Of a stretch of 64,000 bases of DNA, positions 34,640-46,830 are shown piece after piece. Every line of letters begins with the position of its first letter. Positions within the stretch are counted from its first letter, which is position 1. The notes under the pieces were generated by a model. It did no database searches, was not told the DNA's origin, and saw only the letters and a program-made list of their open reading frames with translations. The position numbers and the translations under genes were made by a program. The stretch covers positions 1 through 64,000 of the forward strand of contig NC_089768.1 in the NCBI RefSeq assembly GCF_040412425.1, in the 5' to 3' direction. The stretch is from Macrobrachium rosenbergii (lineage: Eukaryota; Arthropoda; Malacostraca; Decapoda; Palaemonidae).

Positions 34640-35120
34640 TATTTATTCAATTTGGAAAAATGAGGGGAAGGAGTTGGGTTTTAAAGGAGAAAAACTGAAT
34701 GAATTTATCAAGGTGCAGGTTATTCAAATCGTTGGGATTAAAAAGGCTGAGGGAAGATGAGGTAAGAGAGGAACAGGCTGCTGAAAGAGAGGTCCAGAAA
34801 CAAAAGATGTTAGCAGAGGATGCAGCCAGAAAAGATACGCAACTGGCAGAGGAAACAGCAAGGATAAATGAACGTGAGTTGGCCGAACTGAGACTAGCCT
34901 CGTAAGGATAGGAGAGAATGGTGGAAGAAAAAAAGTAAGCCATGGAAGCTACAAAGTTTAATTTAACTAATGCTTCAACTACTTCAGATTCTAGTGAAAC
35001 TGTTAAGATGCCAAAAAATGCCACCTTACTCTGAAGGAGATGCATAACCTCGCCTAAACTTAGTGGAGACAAAGGTAAGGAAAGCTTAGTCAAAGTTGAA
35101 ACCAATAGTTACAGTTCTTG
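34640..35120 (+). pseudogene. Gypsy gag remnant
   Basis: Plus frames read ELGFKGEKLNEFIKVQV, then a charged run EEQAAEREVQKQKMLAEDAA and ETARINERELAELRLAS, the N-terminal coiled-coil Gag pattern of arthropod Gypsy elements. Several frameshifts and stops occur. It probably belongs to the same family as the pol remnant at 33001. Confidence 0.6.
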
Positions 35121-35548
35121 CAGTAGTCATCACAATAGAGGCTCCTATTCCAAATTTTGTTTGTTTCCAGTGTAGTGGGCATGGCTATGTAAAAGAATAA
35201 GTGGCCAGATAAGATAGATGAACACGAGGTTAGCAAATGTTTTACAGACAAGGGCGAATTGAGATGCCCATTGACCTGTGGAACTATTGATGGAGCTTGC
35301 AGTTTGATGGACTACCTAGGTCGCCTGACACATTTCAGTTGGTGAGATGTTACCCAATCAAGCTTTTTCCTTCTTCGTTGGAAACATGCGAGGGGCACTT
35401 TGCACAACTAAGAAGTTTTGGGTGCAATGCACAATACCTCTAATGATGCTGTGGAAGTTAATGTTGTTACGAGACTGGAGAAATAGGTGAAAAGTTAAGC
35501 AGTAACACCCACTTCTTGTGCCTGTAGTTGAACCATTGAAAATTTCAT
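35121..35548 (+). pseudogene. Second copy of Gypsy pol junction segment
   Basis: CTCTAATGATGCTGTGGAAG through ACCCACTTCTTGTGCC and GAAAATTTCATTGGA (35434-35545) repeats, with changes, the segment at 33013-33130. It shows that the gag remnant is followed by the same pol-linked sequence, all of it decayed. Confidence 0.6.
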
Positions 35549-36540
35549 TGGAATAATGATATATGTGTGTGTGTGTGTCTGTATGAGAGAGAGAGAGAGA
35601 GAGGATTAGACAGTAAACTTCCGTTACCATAATGGTGTGAAGTATTGTAACGGTATCATAGGAATGATTAAATTATTAGGGAAAAAATGGGAAAAGAGGT
35701 AAAGGGTAAATTATTATCATAATATTACTGACGTGTGCCGTGTATCCATGTATGAGATAGAGAGAGGATTATACGGTAAAATATAACAGCTTTGATAATA
35801 GTAGTATATAATCCTGTAAACTACCATTGCCATGGTAATGTGTAAGAGTGAATGAAAGAGGAAAGAGAAGCAATGGGTAAATTATCACAAAAATAATGTG
35901 TATAAAAGTGTGATCTTTGTGAGAGAGAGTGAGAGTGAGCAAGTCATCATAAAGGAAACCGATATAATCGCAGTGATGGTGTATGTGAGCAATAAAAAGT
36001 AAAAAGTATCATAACAATAATAATGATGTGTGCTTGTGTGTGTGTGTGTGTGTGTGTATGAGAGAGAGGAAGGCAGAGACCTCTGCGCAGTCGAGTTTTC
36101 TGTACAGTGTATAATCAAGGCCACCGAAAATAGATCTATCTTTCAGTGGTCTTGGTATAATGCTGTATGAGCCACGGTCCATAAACTTTCAACTACGGCC
36201 CGGTGGTTGCCTGTCCTATATCGTTGCCAGAAGCACGATTATGGCTAACTTTAACTTTAAATAAAATAAAAACTACTGATTCGTTTCGGTTCTATACGAA
36301 AGCAGGAGAGTGTGAGAGGGTTTTCTATCTTGAGGTACAATTACTTTGGTAATGGCAGTTTACTGTATAATTCAGTAAACTATTATTGCCATAATAATAG
36401 TAAGAACGAACAATAGGGGAAAGTAGAGGTTAAGGGTAAAATATTATTGTAATGATTATGATATATGGCTTATATGAGAGAGAGATTATAATGTCAACCG
36501 CAGTAACAATATTGATGGTATAAGGTCGAAAAAGGAGAAA
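35549..36540. repeat. Degenerate 150/400-bp repeat, left block
   Basis: Phrases recur at intervals of about 150 bp: GAGAGAGGATTATACAGTAAA-like, TACCATAATGG-like, GTGAATGAAAGAGG and AAAGGGTAAATTATCATC-like, with GT and GA tracts between them. The larger block around GGGAAAAAATGGGAAAAGAGG (35668) reappears at 38697 and 39093. Confidence 0.8.
36073..36290. repeat. Interspersed decapod repeat fragment
   Basis: GCGCAGTCGAGTTTTCTG, ACCGAAAATAGATCTATC and GTTGCCAGAAGCACGATTAT occur in order. From memory this is a very common repeat in decapod genomes; it has no coding potential. It sits inside the degenerate 400-bp repeat block. Confidence 0.5.
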
Positions 36541-36567
36541 AAAGTGAAAGATTCATAGTCACGACAT

Positions 36568-38125
<1,558 letters not shown>

Positions 38126-38218
<93 letters not shown>
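38126..38218. repeat. (TA)n microsatellite, right of mariner
   Basis: A pure TA tract following the mariner end. Confidence 0.97.
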
Positions 38219-38221
<3 letters not shown>

Positions 38222-39440
38222 TGTATAATTTGTGTTTGAGTTTTTGAGAAAGGAGACATAGATGATTATGCATTGACTAACCGTTATCCTAATAATTGTG
38301 TCAGATCGATGAAATAATGAAGCTTTGGTTTTATATGTAAGCGAGAGAGAAAAGACTTTATTTGGTGAACTACCTTTACTTTTGTGATGGCAGTTTACTT
38401 TATAATAAAGAAAACTACCATTACCATAAAAATAGTTAGAACGAATAATAGTGGATAAATAAAGTAAAGGTTAAATTATCATCGAAATAATGACATATAC
38501 GTGTGTGTGTGAGGTAGAGAGAGTGAGTAAGAGAGAGGATTAGACAAACTTCCGTGATCGTAATGGGTCAGAAGAGGAAAATTTGGGAAAATCGGAAGTA
38601 AAGGCTAAACTTCCATCTGTAATAATTTTTTTCCTGTACATAAGAGAAGATACAGAATTATACAGTAACGCTACTTTACCTTAGGAATGATATTTATTAT
38701 TAGGGAAAAAATGGGAGAAAGAGGTAAAGGGTAAACTATCATGATAGTTACGTGTGTCTTGTATCCACTGTATGTGTGAGATAGAGTGCGAGGATTATAC
38801 AGTCAACTATAGGTACTTTGGTCATAATAGTTTACTGTATAATCCAGTAAAAAAACCCCGTTACCATAGTCATGGTGTGCAAGAGCGAATGAAAGAGAAA
38901 AGAGAATCAAAGGGTAAATTATCGTTACTTTTAGAGAGAGAGAGAGAGAGTAAACTTCCTTTATTATAGAGGAAAAATTTGGAATATAAGAAATAAAGGA
39001 TAAACATTCATCAATAATAATTTGTTGTTTCTTGTGTATGTAAGAGAAAGATAATTATATAGTATTGTAATGGTACCATAGTAAGGATTAGATTATCAGG
39101 GAAAAATGGGAAAAGAGGTAAAGGGTAAATTATTATCATAATAATATTGACATGTACCTTGTATCTTGTCTGAGAGAGAGAGAGAGACAGGATTGTACAG
39201 TAAACTCTAATAGGTTTTGATAATATAATAGTTTATAATCCCCTAAAGTACCATCATCGAGGCGATGGTGTGTAAGAGTGAATGAAAGAAGAAAAGAGAA
39301 GCAGAGAGTAAACTGTCATCACAACAATTATGTGTATAAAAAGAGTGTTGAGAGACAGAGGGAACTGATATAATCGTAGTGATGGTGAGAGCAAAAAAGA
39401 GGAAAAAGTAAAAATTATAATAATGGCAAGTGATAGATAT
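38219..39440. repeat. Degenerate 150/400-bp repeat, right block
   Basis: Continues the family of 35549-36540. The key phrase GGGAAAAAATGGGAGAAAGAGG at 38697 and GGGAAAAATGGGAAAAGAGG at 39098 are about 396 bp apart, and both are followed by GTAAA.TATCAT-like and CTTGTATC phrases. GA tracts lie at 38931-38950 and 39174-39187. Confidence 0.8.
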
Positions 39441-39443
39441 ACA

Positions 39444-39447
<4 letters not shown>

Positions 39448-39518
<71 letters not shown>
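39448..39518. repeat. (TA)n microsatellite
   Basis: A pure TA tract closing the degenerate repeat region. Confidence 0.97.
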
Positions 39519-39521
<3 letters not shown>

Positions 39522-39595
39522 TGTATAATGTGTCATAATTTTGTATACGAGTTATAAAAGTGAAAATGGAAAAATGCGGAGACTGTAATGGGAGG

Positions 39596-39810
39596 GGTAA
39601 GATGGCCGCTCAGAACGTACATCAGATTCACCGAGTCGTCGGTCACTGGAAAATTAACCAGTCCACGACGGTCTGTGTGAATCAGCTGACGGTGACTGTC
39701 AACAACACCAACAACAACCATTCCAGTCAGTTGATGGATCGGTCGGATAGTGAAGAGATGTTTCGGTGTCCGTGAGCCGTAGAGAGTGAGTATATAACCC
39801 ATCATAACAG
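39596..39810 (+). promoter_or_regulatory. Candidate core promoter
   Basis: AAGATGGCCGC (39599-39609) is close to a YY1-type initiator word, and TATATAA lies at 39790-39796 in otherwise GC-rich sequence, about 60 bp ahead of an ATG. Whether it drives a host gene or an element is unknown. Confidence 0.3.
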
Positions 39811-39852
39811 ACGGTGGGGACGTGAATGTGTTGAAACAGCGCCGTCATTACG

Positions 39853-40156
39853 ATGTCGGAAGAAGGCGACGAGACGGAGAGCATAGAAGACATGCAGGTG
39901 CCCGAGAGAGACGTCTCCTGGCCGTCGGGGTGGGAAGACGCCAGCACCCACGTGGAGGCGGATCCCGACCCCCATGGTACCTACCGTGCACTTTCCTTGT
40001 CCCTGTTATGGTTCTGTTGTGCTCGTTTTGGAGGCTGTTGAGACAATCCGGGCCTCTCCCGAAATGCCGTGTCCTGAGGACCTCCTCGCCTCCCTAACCC
40101 GACTCAGGTCTTCCCCTTGCCCCCCCCCGGACCCCACTCCCCCCAAGCAACGCTGA
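39853..40156 (+). CDS. Unrecognised acidic ORF, possibly frameshifted or spliced
   Basis: ATG 39853 (context CATTACGATGTCG) opens MSEEGDETESIEDMQVPERD, then WPSGWEDASTHVEADPDPH, an acidic, Trp-containing sequence that goes hydrophobic and stops at TGA 40041. In the next frame, starting about 40020, LEAVETIRASPEMPCPEDLL and a Pro-rich end KQR reach 40156. A frameshift near 40020, or a short intron, would join them. I do not recognise the product. It lies downstream of the candidate promoter, and GC content and codon use are unlike the AT-rich sequence upstream. It could be a first exon or a retroelement leader protein. Confidence 0.35.
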
Positions 40157-40463
40157 GTATTCCCGTCTCCCTACTCCGCACGGGCCTCCTCCCCCAATTT
40201 TAGCCGAGGCAGGGACCTAGTGTAGGCTAGAGAGACCTGCCGGGCGGCGAGACGGTAACCTTTACGGGAGCCGGGTCAAGGTGCAGCACCCTAAGTCAGG
40301 TTAGGAAGGGAAGGTTTGGGCAGGCAAGGACGCAGCATTCTAGGAAAGGTCAGGTTTGTTTGCGTCGGCGGAACTCGTGACGGGGTAACTCGACTTTCGT
40401 CATTTTTTGTGTGGTAGAATTCTACTTTAAGCCGTCGTGACGGTTTGGACTTGAAAATATCAT
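40157..40463. other. No gene recognised, GC-rich
   Basis: G/C-rich sequence with a cluster of GTCAGGTTAGGAAGGGAAGG-like words; may be the leader of a DIRS-like copy whose terminal repeat begins at 40464. Confidence 0.4.
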
Positions 40464-40640
40464 TTGTTACACAAATATAGACCTTTTGTTCTTTACAGTA
40501 GGATAAGCTTGCGAACGAGAGCTAGAATGGCCGTTAACTTTCAGATAAGGTCGTTGGCTACCGACAGTAGGGAGGAAGCCTCCCACCCACTCGTCAATCC
40601 ACTCCATTTCACTTTCAGCCGCCGTTGAGTCAAGACATCT
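40464..40640. repeat. Diverged DIRS-like terminal repeat
   Basis: TTGTTACACAAATATAGACC and following words align, with many changes, with the 158-bp terminal repeat at 40721 and 41435 (GGCCGTTAA, AAGGT.GTTGG). It is the oldest-looking copy. Confidence 0.6.
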
Positions 40641-40672
40641 GCCCTCTTTGCCCAACTGCCGTTCAACGTTCT

Positions 40673-40720
40673 TTGTTCCGACACGATATGCAAACCATTT
40701 GTCCTTTACATTAGGAATTA
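40673..40720. repeat. Partial DIRS-like terminal repeat
   Basis: TTGTTCCGACACGATATGC through CATTAGGAATTA is the first 48 bp of the terminal repeat, abruptly joined to the next copy at 40721. Confidence 0.85.
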
Positions 40721-40876
40721 TTGTTCCGACACAATATACAAACCCTCAGTCCTTTACATTAGGGATTACTTTCAGGCGTAGGCTGGAAACGGCCGTTGAA
40801 CTTCAAACAAGGTGGTTAGGCAGTTAACTACTGTCCGGGAGGCGGGAGTCCCGCCTGCCCGGATGTAAACATTCCA
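40721..40876. repeat. DIRS-like terminal repeat, copy 2
   Basis: A full copy from TTGTTCCGACACAATATAC to GTAAACATTCCA. It precedes a gag ORF at 40986, as expected for the left end of a DIRS-like element. Confidence 0.85.
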
Positions 40877-40985
40877 ATTTGCTTTCGGCCGTCGTAGCGC
40901 ACGGCCGTTGTTCTTCGTCGCTCTCTGCCTGACTGCTCTTCTTTTTCATCATTTTGGTGGGAAAACTTACTTTTTTGTTTTGATC

Positions 40986-41327
40986 ATGGGTAAACCAACC
41001 AAGCCTTCCTATCCCCAGCGTGTATGTCCCGGGGTGGGAGGGAAAAAATGTAGCTCTTTTCGATCTAGCGTCGATGCGGACCCACACGCTCTGTGCCCAT
41101 CTTGCAGGGGGAGTGTGTGTTCGCGAGACGCTCCCTGTAGTGAGTGTTGCTCTTGGTCCCCCGAGCAATGGAGGAAGTTCGAGGGGAGGAGACGTTACCG
41201 TCATAAGCCTACCAAGGAGTTGTCTGAGGGAAATATGCCCCCGACGACTCCGTTCGTGGCAAATGTGTCGGGTTTGTTTCTCCCTCCCGGCGAGCTTCCC
41301 CTTCTTGCTCCCTCTCCTTCAGGTTAG
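40986..41327 (+). CDS. DIRS-like Gag N-terminal fragment (113 aa)
   Basis: ATG 40986 opens MGKPTKPSYPQRVCPGVGGK. Cysteines are arranged C-x7-C, then LCPSCRGSVCSRDAPCSECC followed by SWSPEQWRKFEGRRRY. This Cys-rich block ahead of W-x-x-x-Q-W matches Gag proteins of DIRS-type tyrosine-recombinase retrotransposons as I know them from crustaceans. It ends at TAG 41327, and recognisable Gag-like residues (ELDRDILSEVSS) continue in another frame to about 41434, where a further terminal repeat cuts the element off. The frame could also be read in-frame from 40908, but the AUG at 40986 starts the conserved part. Confidence 0.65.
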   Translation: MGKPTKPSYPQRVCPGVGGKKCSSFRSSVDADPHALCPSCRGSVCSRDAPCSECCSWSPEQWRKFEGRRRYRHKPTKELSEGNMPPTTPFVANVSGLFLPPGELPLLAPSPSG

Positions 41328-41434
41328 GACTCCCCCTCCCCTTCCTCTTTAGTTGCATTGTTTGTGGAAGGGCGCAGGGGAGAGTTGGACCGGGACATCC
41401 TCTCGGAGGTCTCTTCCCGTTCTGGAGGGGAGTT

Positions 41435-41592
41435 TTGTTCCGACGCAATATACAAACCCTCGGTCCTTTACATTAGGAATTACTTTCAGGCGTAGGCTGG
41501 AAACGGCCGTTAAACTCTTGAGCAAGGTGGTTAGGCAGTAACTACCTCCAGGTAGGCGGGGATACTCGCCTGCCCGGATGTAAACATTCCAG
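41435..41592. repeat. DIRS-like terminal repeat, copy 3
   Basis: A 158-bp copy from TTGTTCCGACGCAATATAC to ATTCCAG, immediately followed by another copy in the same orientation. Confidence 0.92.
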
Positions 41593-41750
41593 TTGTTCCG
41601 ACACAATATACAAACCCTCGGTCCTTTACATTAGGAGATACTTTCAGGCGTAGGCTGGAAACGGCCGTTAAACTCTTGAACAAGGTGGTTAGGCAGTAAC
41701 TACCTCCAGGTAGGCGTGGATACCCGCCTGCCCGGATGTAAACATTCCAG
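41593..41750. repeat. DIRS-like terminal repeat, copy 4 (left end of unit 1)
   Basis: A full copy in tandem with copy 3 and highly similar to it. The first 42 bp recur in reverse complement at 48589-48630, so it is the left terminal repeat of the first 7-kb unit. Confidence 0.92.
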
Positions 41751-42800
41751 TTTGCTTCCGGCCGTCAGCTGTTGCTGACGTATTTTTTGTTCTCTCTGCT
41801 GACTGTCGTTAAGCTCTTACGGTGGGATCTTTCTGTATTTTTGTTTATATATTGCGTGTGTTTGATATTTGGTAATACAAACCCACGATTTGTGATAACC
41901 TTGTGTAAGCCGTCGTTCCCTGCCTGTGTCTTGGGTTTGACGGCCAAGGGCATAACTGGAGTAGCGTAACCAAGTGGTAATGCTTCTCTCCAGCGGCCCT
42001 TTACGTAAATATTGGAGGCGCCCCTGTACTTTCGGGATTAGTTTGGGACGCTTTTTCTTCACTTCCCCTACATCCATCGGGGCGTAAGATTAGTCCCTTC
42101 TTGGGCTTCCGCCCTCCGTGTGTAAGGGGCATCACTAATTTCTTCCTTCTTTTGCTGAGTGTTTGTCTCCGCCTGCGTTTAGAGATTTGCGGGCTGAGTG
42201 GGAGGTTACGGGCGTCGTCGATAAGTTCCGCTTCCACGGCGCCCTTGGTGGCCTCCCCTCTGTCCTTTTTCTCTTCCCGTAGGTTCTTCCTTCTCTCTCC
42301 TTCTTCGCCCTCTTCGCCTCGCTCGTCGGGTGAAGACAGAGGGGGGGAGGAGCGAGCAACCTCGTCTAGAGTAACTCCTAACGCTGCGTAGGGCTGTTCC
42401 CCTTGTAGCGGGAGGAGCCTCCTCTACTAATCATATTTGTTTTTCTTTCAGGTTGACAGTGAGCATTGCAGAGACAGCAGTAGTTGGCTGGATATCATAT
42501 ATCAAGAATATCTTGCATGAAGCAGTCCCGACTTTCATTCAGTGTTGCTTCGGGATCGACCACAATACCTGATTAGATGACATATTACCACGTCGGGATC
42601 GCTCTGACTCTGTTCCGCTGATGTAGTTCGATCGCTGTCATTGCTGGTTTTCATGTATGCTGTTGCAATGCTTCCTGCGTATCTGTGGTCTATCTGCTCC
42701 TGCTGTTCCCTGTGTTTTGCTCAGTGTCAACTCTACACAGTCTCTGGGCTGCTCTCCTGGTCTCCTGCCGCAGCCGCCCTGATCGCTCCTGTCGATGCTG

Positions 42801-43412
42801 GTGACTTTCAATGACACTCTGTCTGTTGCATTAGCTCCTGCCTTCCGAACAGCTAACGTAGCTCCTGCATCAAATGTCCTGATCGTGCCCGCTTCTTCTC
42901 CTAGTGGTCGTGCCCGGGCCACTTCCGTTGTGTTCCTGCCTGCTGCCATCCTGTGAAGACCATCCTGTAGAAGATGTTGGCGTGAAGGGAAGGAAGTCGC
43001 CTTGTGGAAGTGACGTTCCTGGCCGTTGCATAGCTCCTGCTCTCCGAACCTTTGCCGTAGCTCCTGCATCGGCTGTCCTGATCATTCCTGCTGCTCTGGC
43101 GGTCGTGCCCGGGCCGCTTCCGTGCGTTCCTGCCAGCTGCCCCAGAGGTTACGATGTCCGCCATCCTGTAGAAGATGTCGGCGTGAAGATTTAGGAAGTG
43201 GTCCTGTTGAGGTGATTTTCCTGGCCGTTGCAGTAGCTCCTGCCCTCCGATCTGCTGCTGTAGCTCCTGCATCGGCTGTCCTGATCATGCTTTCTCTGGT
43301 GGTGGTCCGTTGTGTTCCTGCCGGACTACCCTGGAGGTTACGATGTTTCGTGTCTACCATCCTGTAGAAGATGTGGGAGTGGAGATGAAGGAAGCTGTCC
43401 TGTGGAAGTAGC
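42801..43412. repeat. About 200-bp sub-repeats ×3, unit 1
   Basis: Copies start at 42801, 43010 and 43212, each with GTTCCTGGCCGTTGCA-like, GTAGCTCCTGCATC and CATCCTGTAGAAGATGT phrases. The same trio recurs in units 2 (49982, 50200, 50403), 3 (57047, 57266, 57465) and 4 (61483, 61704, 61891). Open frames on the minus strand (AGATA, FYRM-type motifs) are shadows. Confidence 0.88.
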
Positions 43413-44299
43413 CGCCGTCTTCTTCATCTTATCTTCGATTTCGTCTTCTGCTGCGTCTTCCCTTCCTCTCCCGAGGTCCTGGGGGTCCCGAGAATCGGAC
43501 AGACCTTCATCGGCCGAAGGAAGGATGCTGCTTCTTCCCTTGATGCCCTTGGACATTTAGGGACTGCCTCCTTCCGAGGAGGCAGTGGGTCTCTCGTTGG
43601 CTCTTCCCGACCTTCGGGTTAGGGAACCGATTCGCATAGCCGTGGGTTTTGTGTTTGGGCTCCGTGGGCGCGCAGACCTCAGTTTGCGATCCCGTTCCCG
43701 AGTCTTAGAGGTTCCGCCTCTAAGATGGGGGCTGCTTCGGGCGCTCATTCACGAGCCGCTTCGAGTGCTCGAGATTCTATGGAATATCGAGTATCCCGAT
43801 CTGGTCTGGAGAGATTTTCCTGGGCCCAGTTCGGGAGCAGTGCGAGAGAAAGGGCCGAGGCACCCAGGTGTCTCGGTTCCTCTTCCTGCCAGCACCGCAA
43901 GCGCTCCCCGAGTGTTTGCCAGTGCTCGGTCGGGTTCCCAGCCTGGTGTCTCGAACCTCTCGGTTCGAACACCAGAAGAAGCAGGGAAGAGATTCACTTT
44001 GGGAGTCCTGCGGGACTTCTAAGGGACTGACTCTCTTCCGGGAGACAAGTTTCTCGCGATTTCCGCATTTTCCTGTGGGATCTTGCGTTTCGGGGGCCGC
44101 GAGAGCACGGCCTCTCGAGGCCATTCCCTCGTTGCCAGTCTTGGAAGTCTGCATCTAAGACTGGTTCTGTGCTTGGCTCTTTTAATCTATTAGGTAACAA
44201 AGCAGCCGCTCCCGATTTTCGGAAGTCTCGTGGGTAGCTCGAATTCTATGAATCACGAGCGCTCTCCTTACGAGAGGCATAGGACGAGAGAAAGTGCCG

Positions 44300-44545
44300 A
44301 GACACCCAGGTGTCTGGTTGCCGAGACACCCAGGTGTCTGGTTGCCGGGACGCCCAGGTAGACACCCAGGTGTCTGGTTGCCGAGACACCCAGGTGTCTG
44401 GTTGCTGGGACGCCCAGGTAGACACCCAGGTGTCTGGTTGCGGGACGCCTTGTGTCTGGTTGCCGGGACACCCAGGTGTCTGGTTGCCGAGACACCCAGG
44501 TGTCTGGTCGCCGGGACACCCAGGTGTCGGTGTACCGCGACGCCA
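44300..44545. repeat. 24-bp minisatellite, expanded in unit 1
   Basis: About nine copies of a unit GACACCCAGGTGTCTGGTTG plus CCGA/CCGG. The unit contains ACACCCAGGTGT, which is nearly palindromic. Units 2, 3 and 4 carry only about 2-3 copies at the same place (51498, 58594 and 62975). Confidence 0.9.
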
Positions 44546-44674
44546 GGTGTCTCGATTCTGCCCGCCAGCTGCTTCGGTTGCTCGGGGGGCTTCGTTCTTG
44601 TGTCTCGAACTTTAGGGTTCGAGCATGCAAGATAGCAGACACAGAATTCCCCTTGAACCTTCTTCTCGAGGGCC

Positions 44675-45442
44675 TTGGCCTCGGTTTCGCCCTCGAAGGA
44701 GTTTAGAGTTCGGGAAACTAGCAATTGTTCACAGCAGACGAGTCTGGCCTGCCCAGTTATGAGTCTGGCTCTGGCTTCGGCTCGGCTCGACTTGGCTTGC
44801 CAGACTGGCTCGGCTCGACTCGACATGGCTTGCCAGACTGGCTCGGCTCGACTTGACTCGGCTTGCCAGACTGGCTTGGCTCGCTTTGCTCGCCCCATCT
44901 CGCCTGCCTCCCAGTCTGCCGCATACCGACCAGCTGGATCGCGTTCTCGTGATCGGCTCGGCTCGGCTCGGCCCTACTCGGTTTTTTCCGATTCGGGTTC
45001 TCGTGTATGCTCGAGTGAATTTTTTGCTCTTCCCAGGAAAGCACTTTGCCACGGCATAGGTGCTCTTCTTTCCCCGTGTGGCAGTAATCTCCTTCGGTTG
45101 ATTATTGCTCACGGTCCGCCTCTCCTGCTTATCATTCTGGCAGGACAGGTAGGGCTACTCTTTTCTCCTCACCTCTCTTCTCCTCTCGGTTGTTCCGAGA
45201 GGAGCAAGACGGACAGAGAGAGCTCCGACGAAATTTTCTTTCGGAGTTCGGCTGCCTGGCGTGCTTTGGGTATCGGTCCCCCGATTCTCTCGTATTATAA
45301 CCAGGTAGCTGAGAAGGGTTTCATGGGATCTGTCAAGGTCTCCCTCCAAGGGGAGAAGTACAGGAGTTTCACGCCATCGGAACAGCGAGGGTCTTCCTCT
45401 TCAAGTTGCGATCGCCCCGTGTTCTCGGGAACTTTGCGCTGA
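44675..45442 (+). CDS. Longest forward frame of unit 1, uncharacterised
   Basis: A 255-codon frame from ATG 44675. Residues 25-90 come from the GGCTCG minisatellite (repeats of ARLDLACQTGS). Residues 115-185 (CGSNLLRLIIAHGPPLLLII, LAGQVGLLFSPHL, LGCSERSKTDRESSDE) are also open, and similar, in units 2, 3 and 4. I recognise no domain. Conservation across tandem copies can arise from recent shared origin alone. Could be a decayed part of gag/pol, or nothing. Confidence 0.2.
   Translation: MASVSPSKEFRVRETSNCSQQTSLACPVMSLALASARLDLACQTGSARLDMACQTGSARLDSACQTGLARFARPISPASQSAAYRPAGSRSRDRLGSARPYSVFSDSGSRVCSSEFFALPRKALCHGIGALLSPCGSNLLRLIIAHGPPLLLIILAGQVGLLFSPHLSSPLGCSERSKTDRESSDEIFFRSSAAWRALGIGPPILSYYNQVAEKGFMGSVKVSLQGEKYRSFTPSEQRGSSSSSCDRPVFSGTLR
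44768..44890. repeat. GGCTCG/GACTTGGC minisatellite, unit 1
   Basis: About four variants of GGCTCGGCTCGACTTGGC followed by TTGCCAGACT. Shorter versions occur in unit 2 (about 51790-51905) and unit 4 (63270-63360); unit 3 has largely lost it (about 58890). Confidence 0.85.
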
Positions 45443-46493
45443 TTCGTCGGCGCGAGGATCCCTGGGACAGGACCGCGGCTCCCCAATGAATAACCTTCAT
45501 CACTTGCAACCCTTGCAGTTTCTGAGGGCCGAGAATGTCAGGGACCGCCGCGTCCTGTCTTCCGAGAAACGTTCTCGACCTGATGGATTCTTTTCTTCGA
45601 TGGAGTTAATTCAGGTCGAAACACCAAACTTCCACCCCTGCCTCGGCAGAATATGAATTCTTCTTGCCTCGGAGGGTCTTGCTGACCACAGTTTTTGGGC
45701 AATTCTGGTGCTAAGAAGAAGGACTTTGTCCCAATTTTAATCTCCAGTTTCGTAAGTCCCGAGTTGGCTCGACCCTTGGGAACGAACCTTTACTTGGTTC
45801 TGCCTTTCTCTTTCAGAGATTTGCCAGATACCCTGGTAATCAAGGTTCCCACCAGGGCACTGCCTTGTCCTTTGGACAATGGCCAAGAATTTTGGGTCTT
45901 ATCATTTCAACTCGACCTTGGGTTCAAGCCAGCCCACCTCAACTCCTTAGCTAAGAAGTCCTAGGCTTCAGAAGAAGATTGCAACTGCTGATGCCTGGAC
46001 AAAATGATGCTTATCGAGTCTCTGGAGCTGGCAGCAACATTGCCAAGACCTGGGAATGGATTCCTTCAGGAGAAGTATCTATTTCCCTTAGGTCTCGGCA
46101 ATTCTTTCCATCGCCTCTCCCACCACCTGCTCCCGATTCGGGAAATGCCAGCCGGCTAGAGCTAATTGTCTCGGTTCCCTGTCATCTTGCAGAAGCTTCC
46201 CATGGTGGAAAATGGAAGTCTGCTTCCTTTTGCCCGTTCTTTCCTCTTCGAGGTATGAGGAAAGAGTTAGGCTAATGCTTGATTATAGGAACCTTCGAAT
46301 ATGCCTTCATATTTCCCTCAAATCTTGTGTCTACTCACAGATTCACAGGTTGAGAATAGGCGCACACTGGTAAAGACCTTGTCTTGAATTTGTGCGACCG
46401 AGATGATTAGTACCTTCCGTCACCGTCCTGGGCTCAGGGCAGCCTTTTGGCCATCCGAGAATCCAGGATGGGTTTTATGACACTCACTGGTTT

Positions 46494-46830
46494 CATTGAA
46501 CAATAAAACCACAGTAGTGACTTTTGTCGACAAACAGGAGGCAATCGTTTTTTCCCCTGTTTTATCTGGACATTTGAAGGTACTCGAGTGTTGTTCTATT
46601 GCACACTCGACAGCTCAATTAACCAGATGCATCCCTGGTGGGGATGTATTGGTAGGCAAGCCTGGCCTCGGGTTTGAGTGATCGGGACAGAACATGCTGC
46701 TCACTCTTTTTTTCACGAAGACTCATACAGAGACTGCTGGACTGAGAAATCCCTACCGTCCTTCTGTTGCCTCCCTGCACACAAGTCAGTAGTGTTTTCT
46801 CGCTCCCTCATACCAGACCAGGGGCGGCTC
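46494..46830 (+). pseudogene. RNase H-like remnant, unit 1
   Basis: Plus frame around 46494 reads NNKTTVVTFVDKQEAIVFS, resembling the conserved DN-x-T-x-V-A-Y-x-N-K-Q segment of DIRS and related RNase H domains. Position 1 is N instead of the catalytic D and the following frame is broken. Downstream frames (SSINQMHPWWG, VFSLPHTRPG) are weakly protein-like. The same stretch occurs at 53520 in unit 2. Confidence 0.4.

Noticed and set aside
34647..35105. 152-codon minus frame
   Set aside because: Mirror of the Gypsy gag remnant; no domain.
42638..43069. Minus-strand frames over the 200-bp sub-repeats (also 50051, 57054 and 61504)
   Set aside because: The recognisable recombinase motifs are on the plus strand; the minus frames are phase effects of repeats.
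44300..44545. CRISPR array
   Set aside because: The repeats are contiguous, with no unique spacers.
44182..44898. 238-codon minus-strand frame in DIRS-like unit 1
   Set aside because: Made of the 24-bp and GGCTCG minisatellites read backwards; not conserved as a frame in units 2-4.
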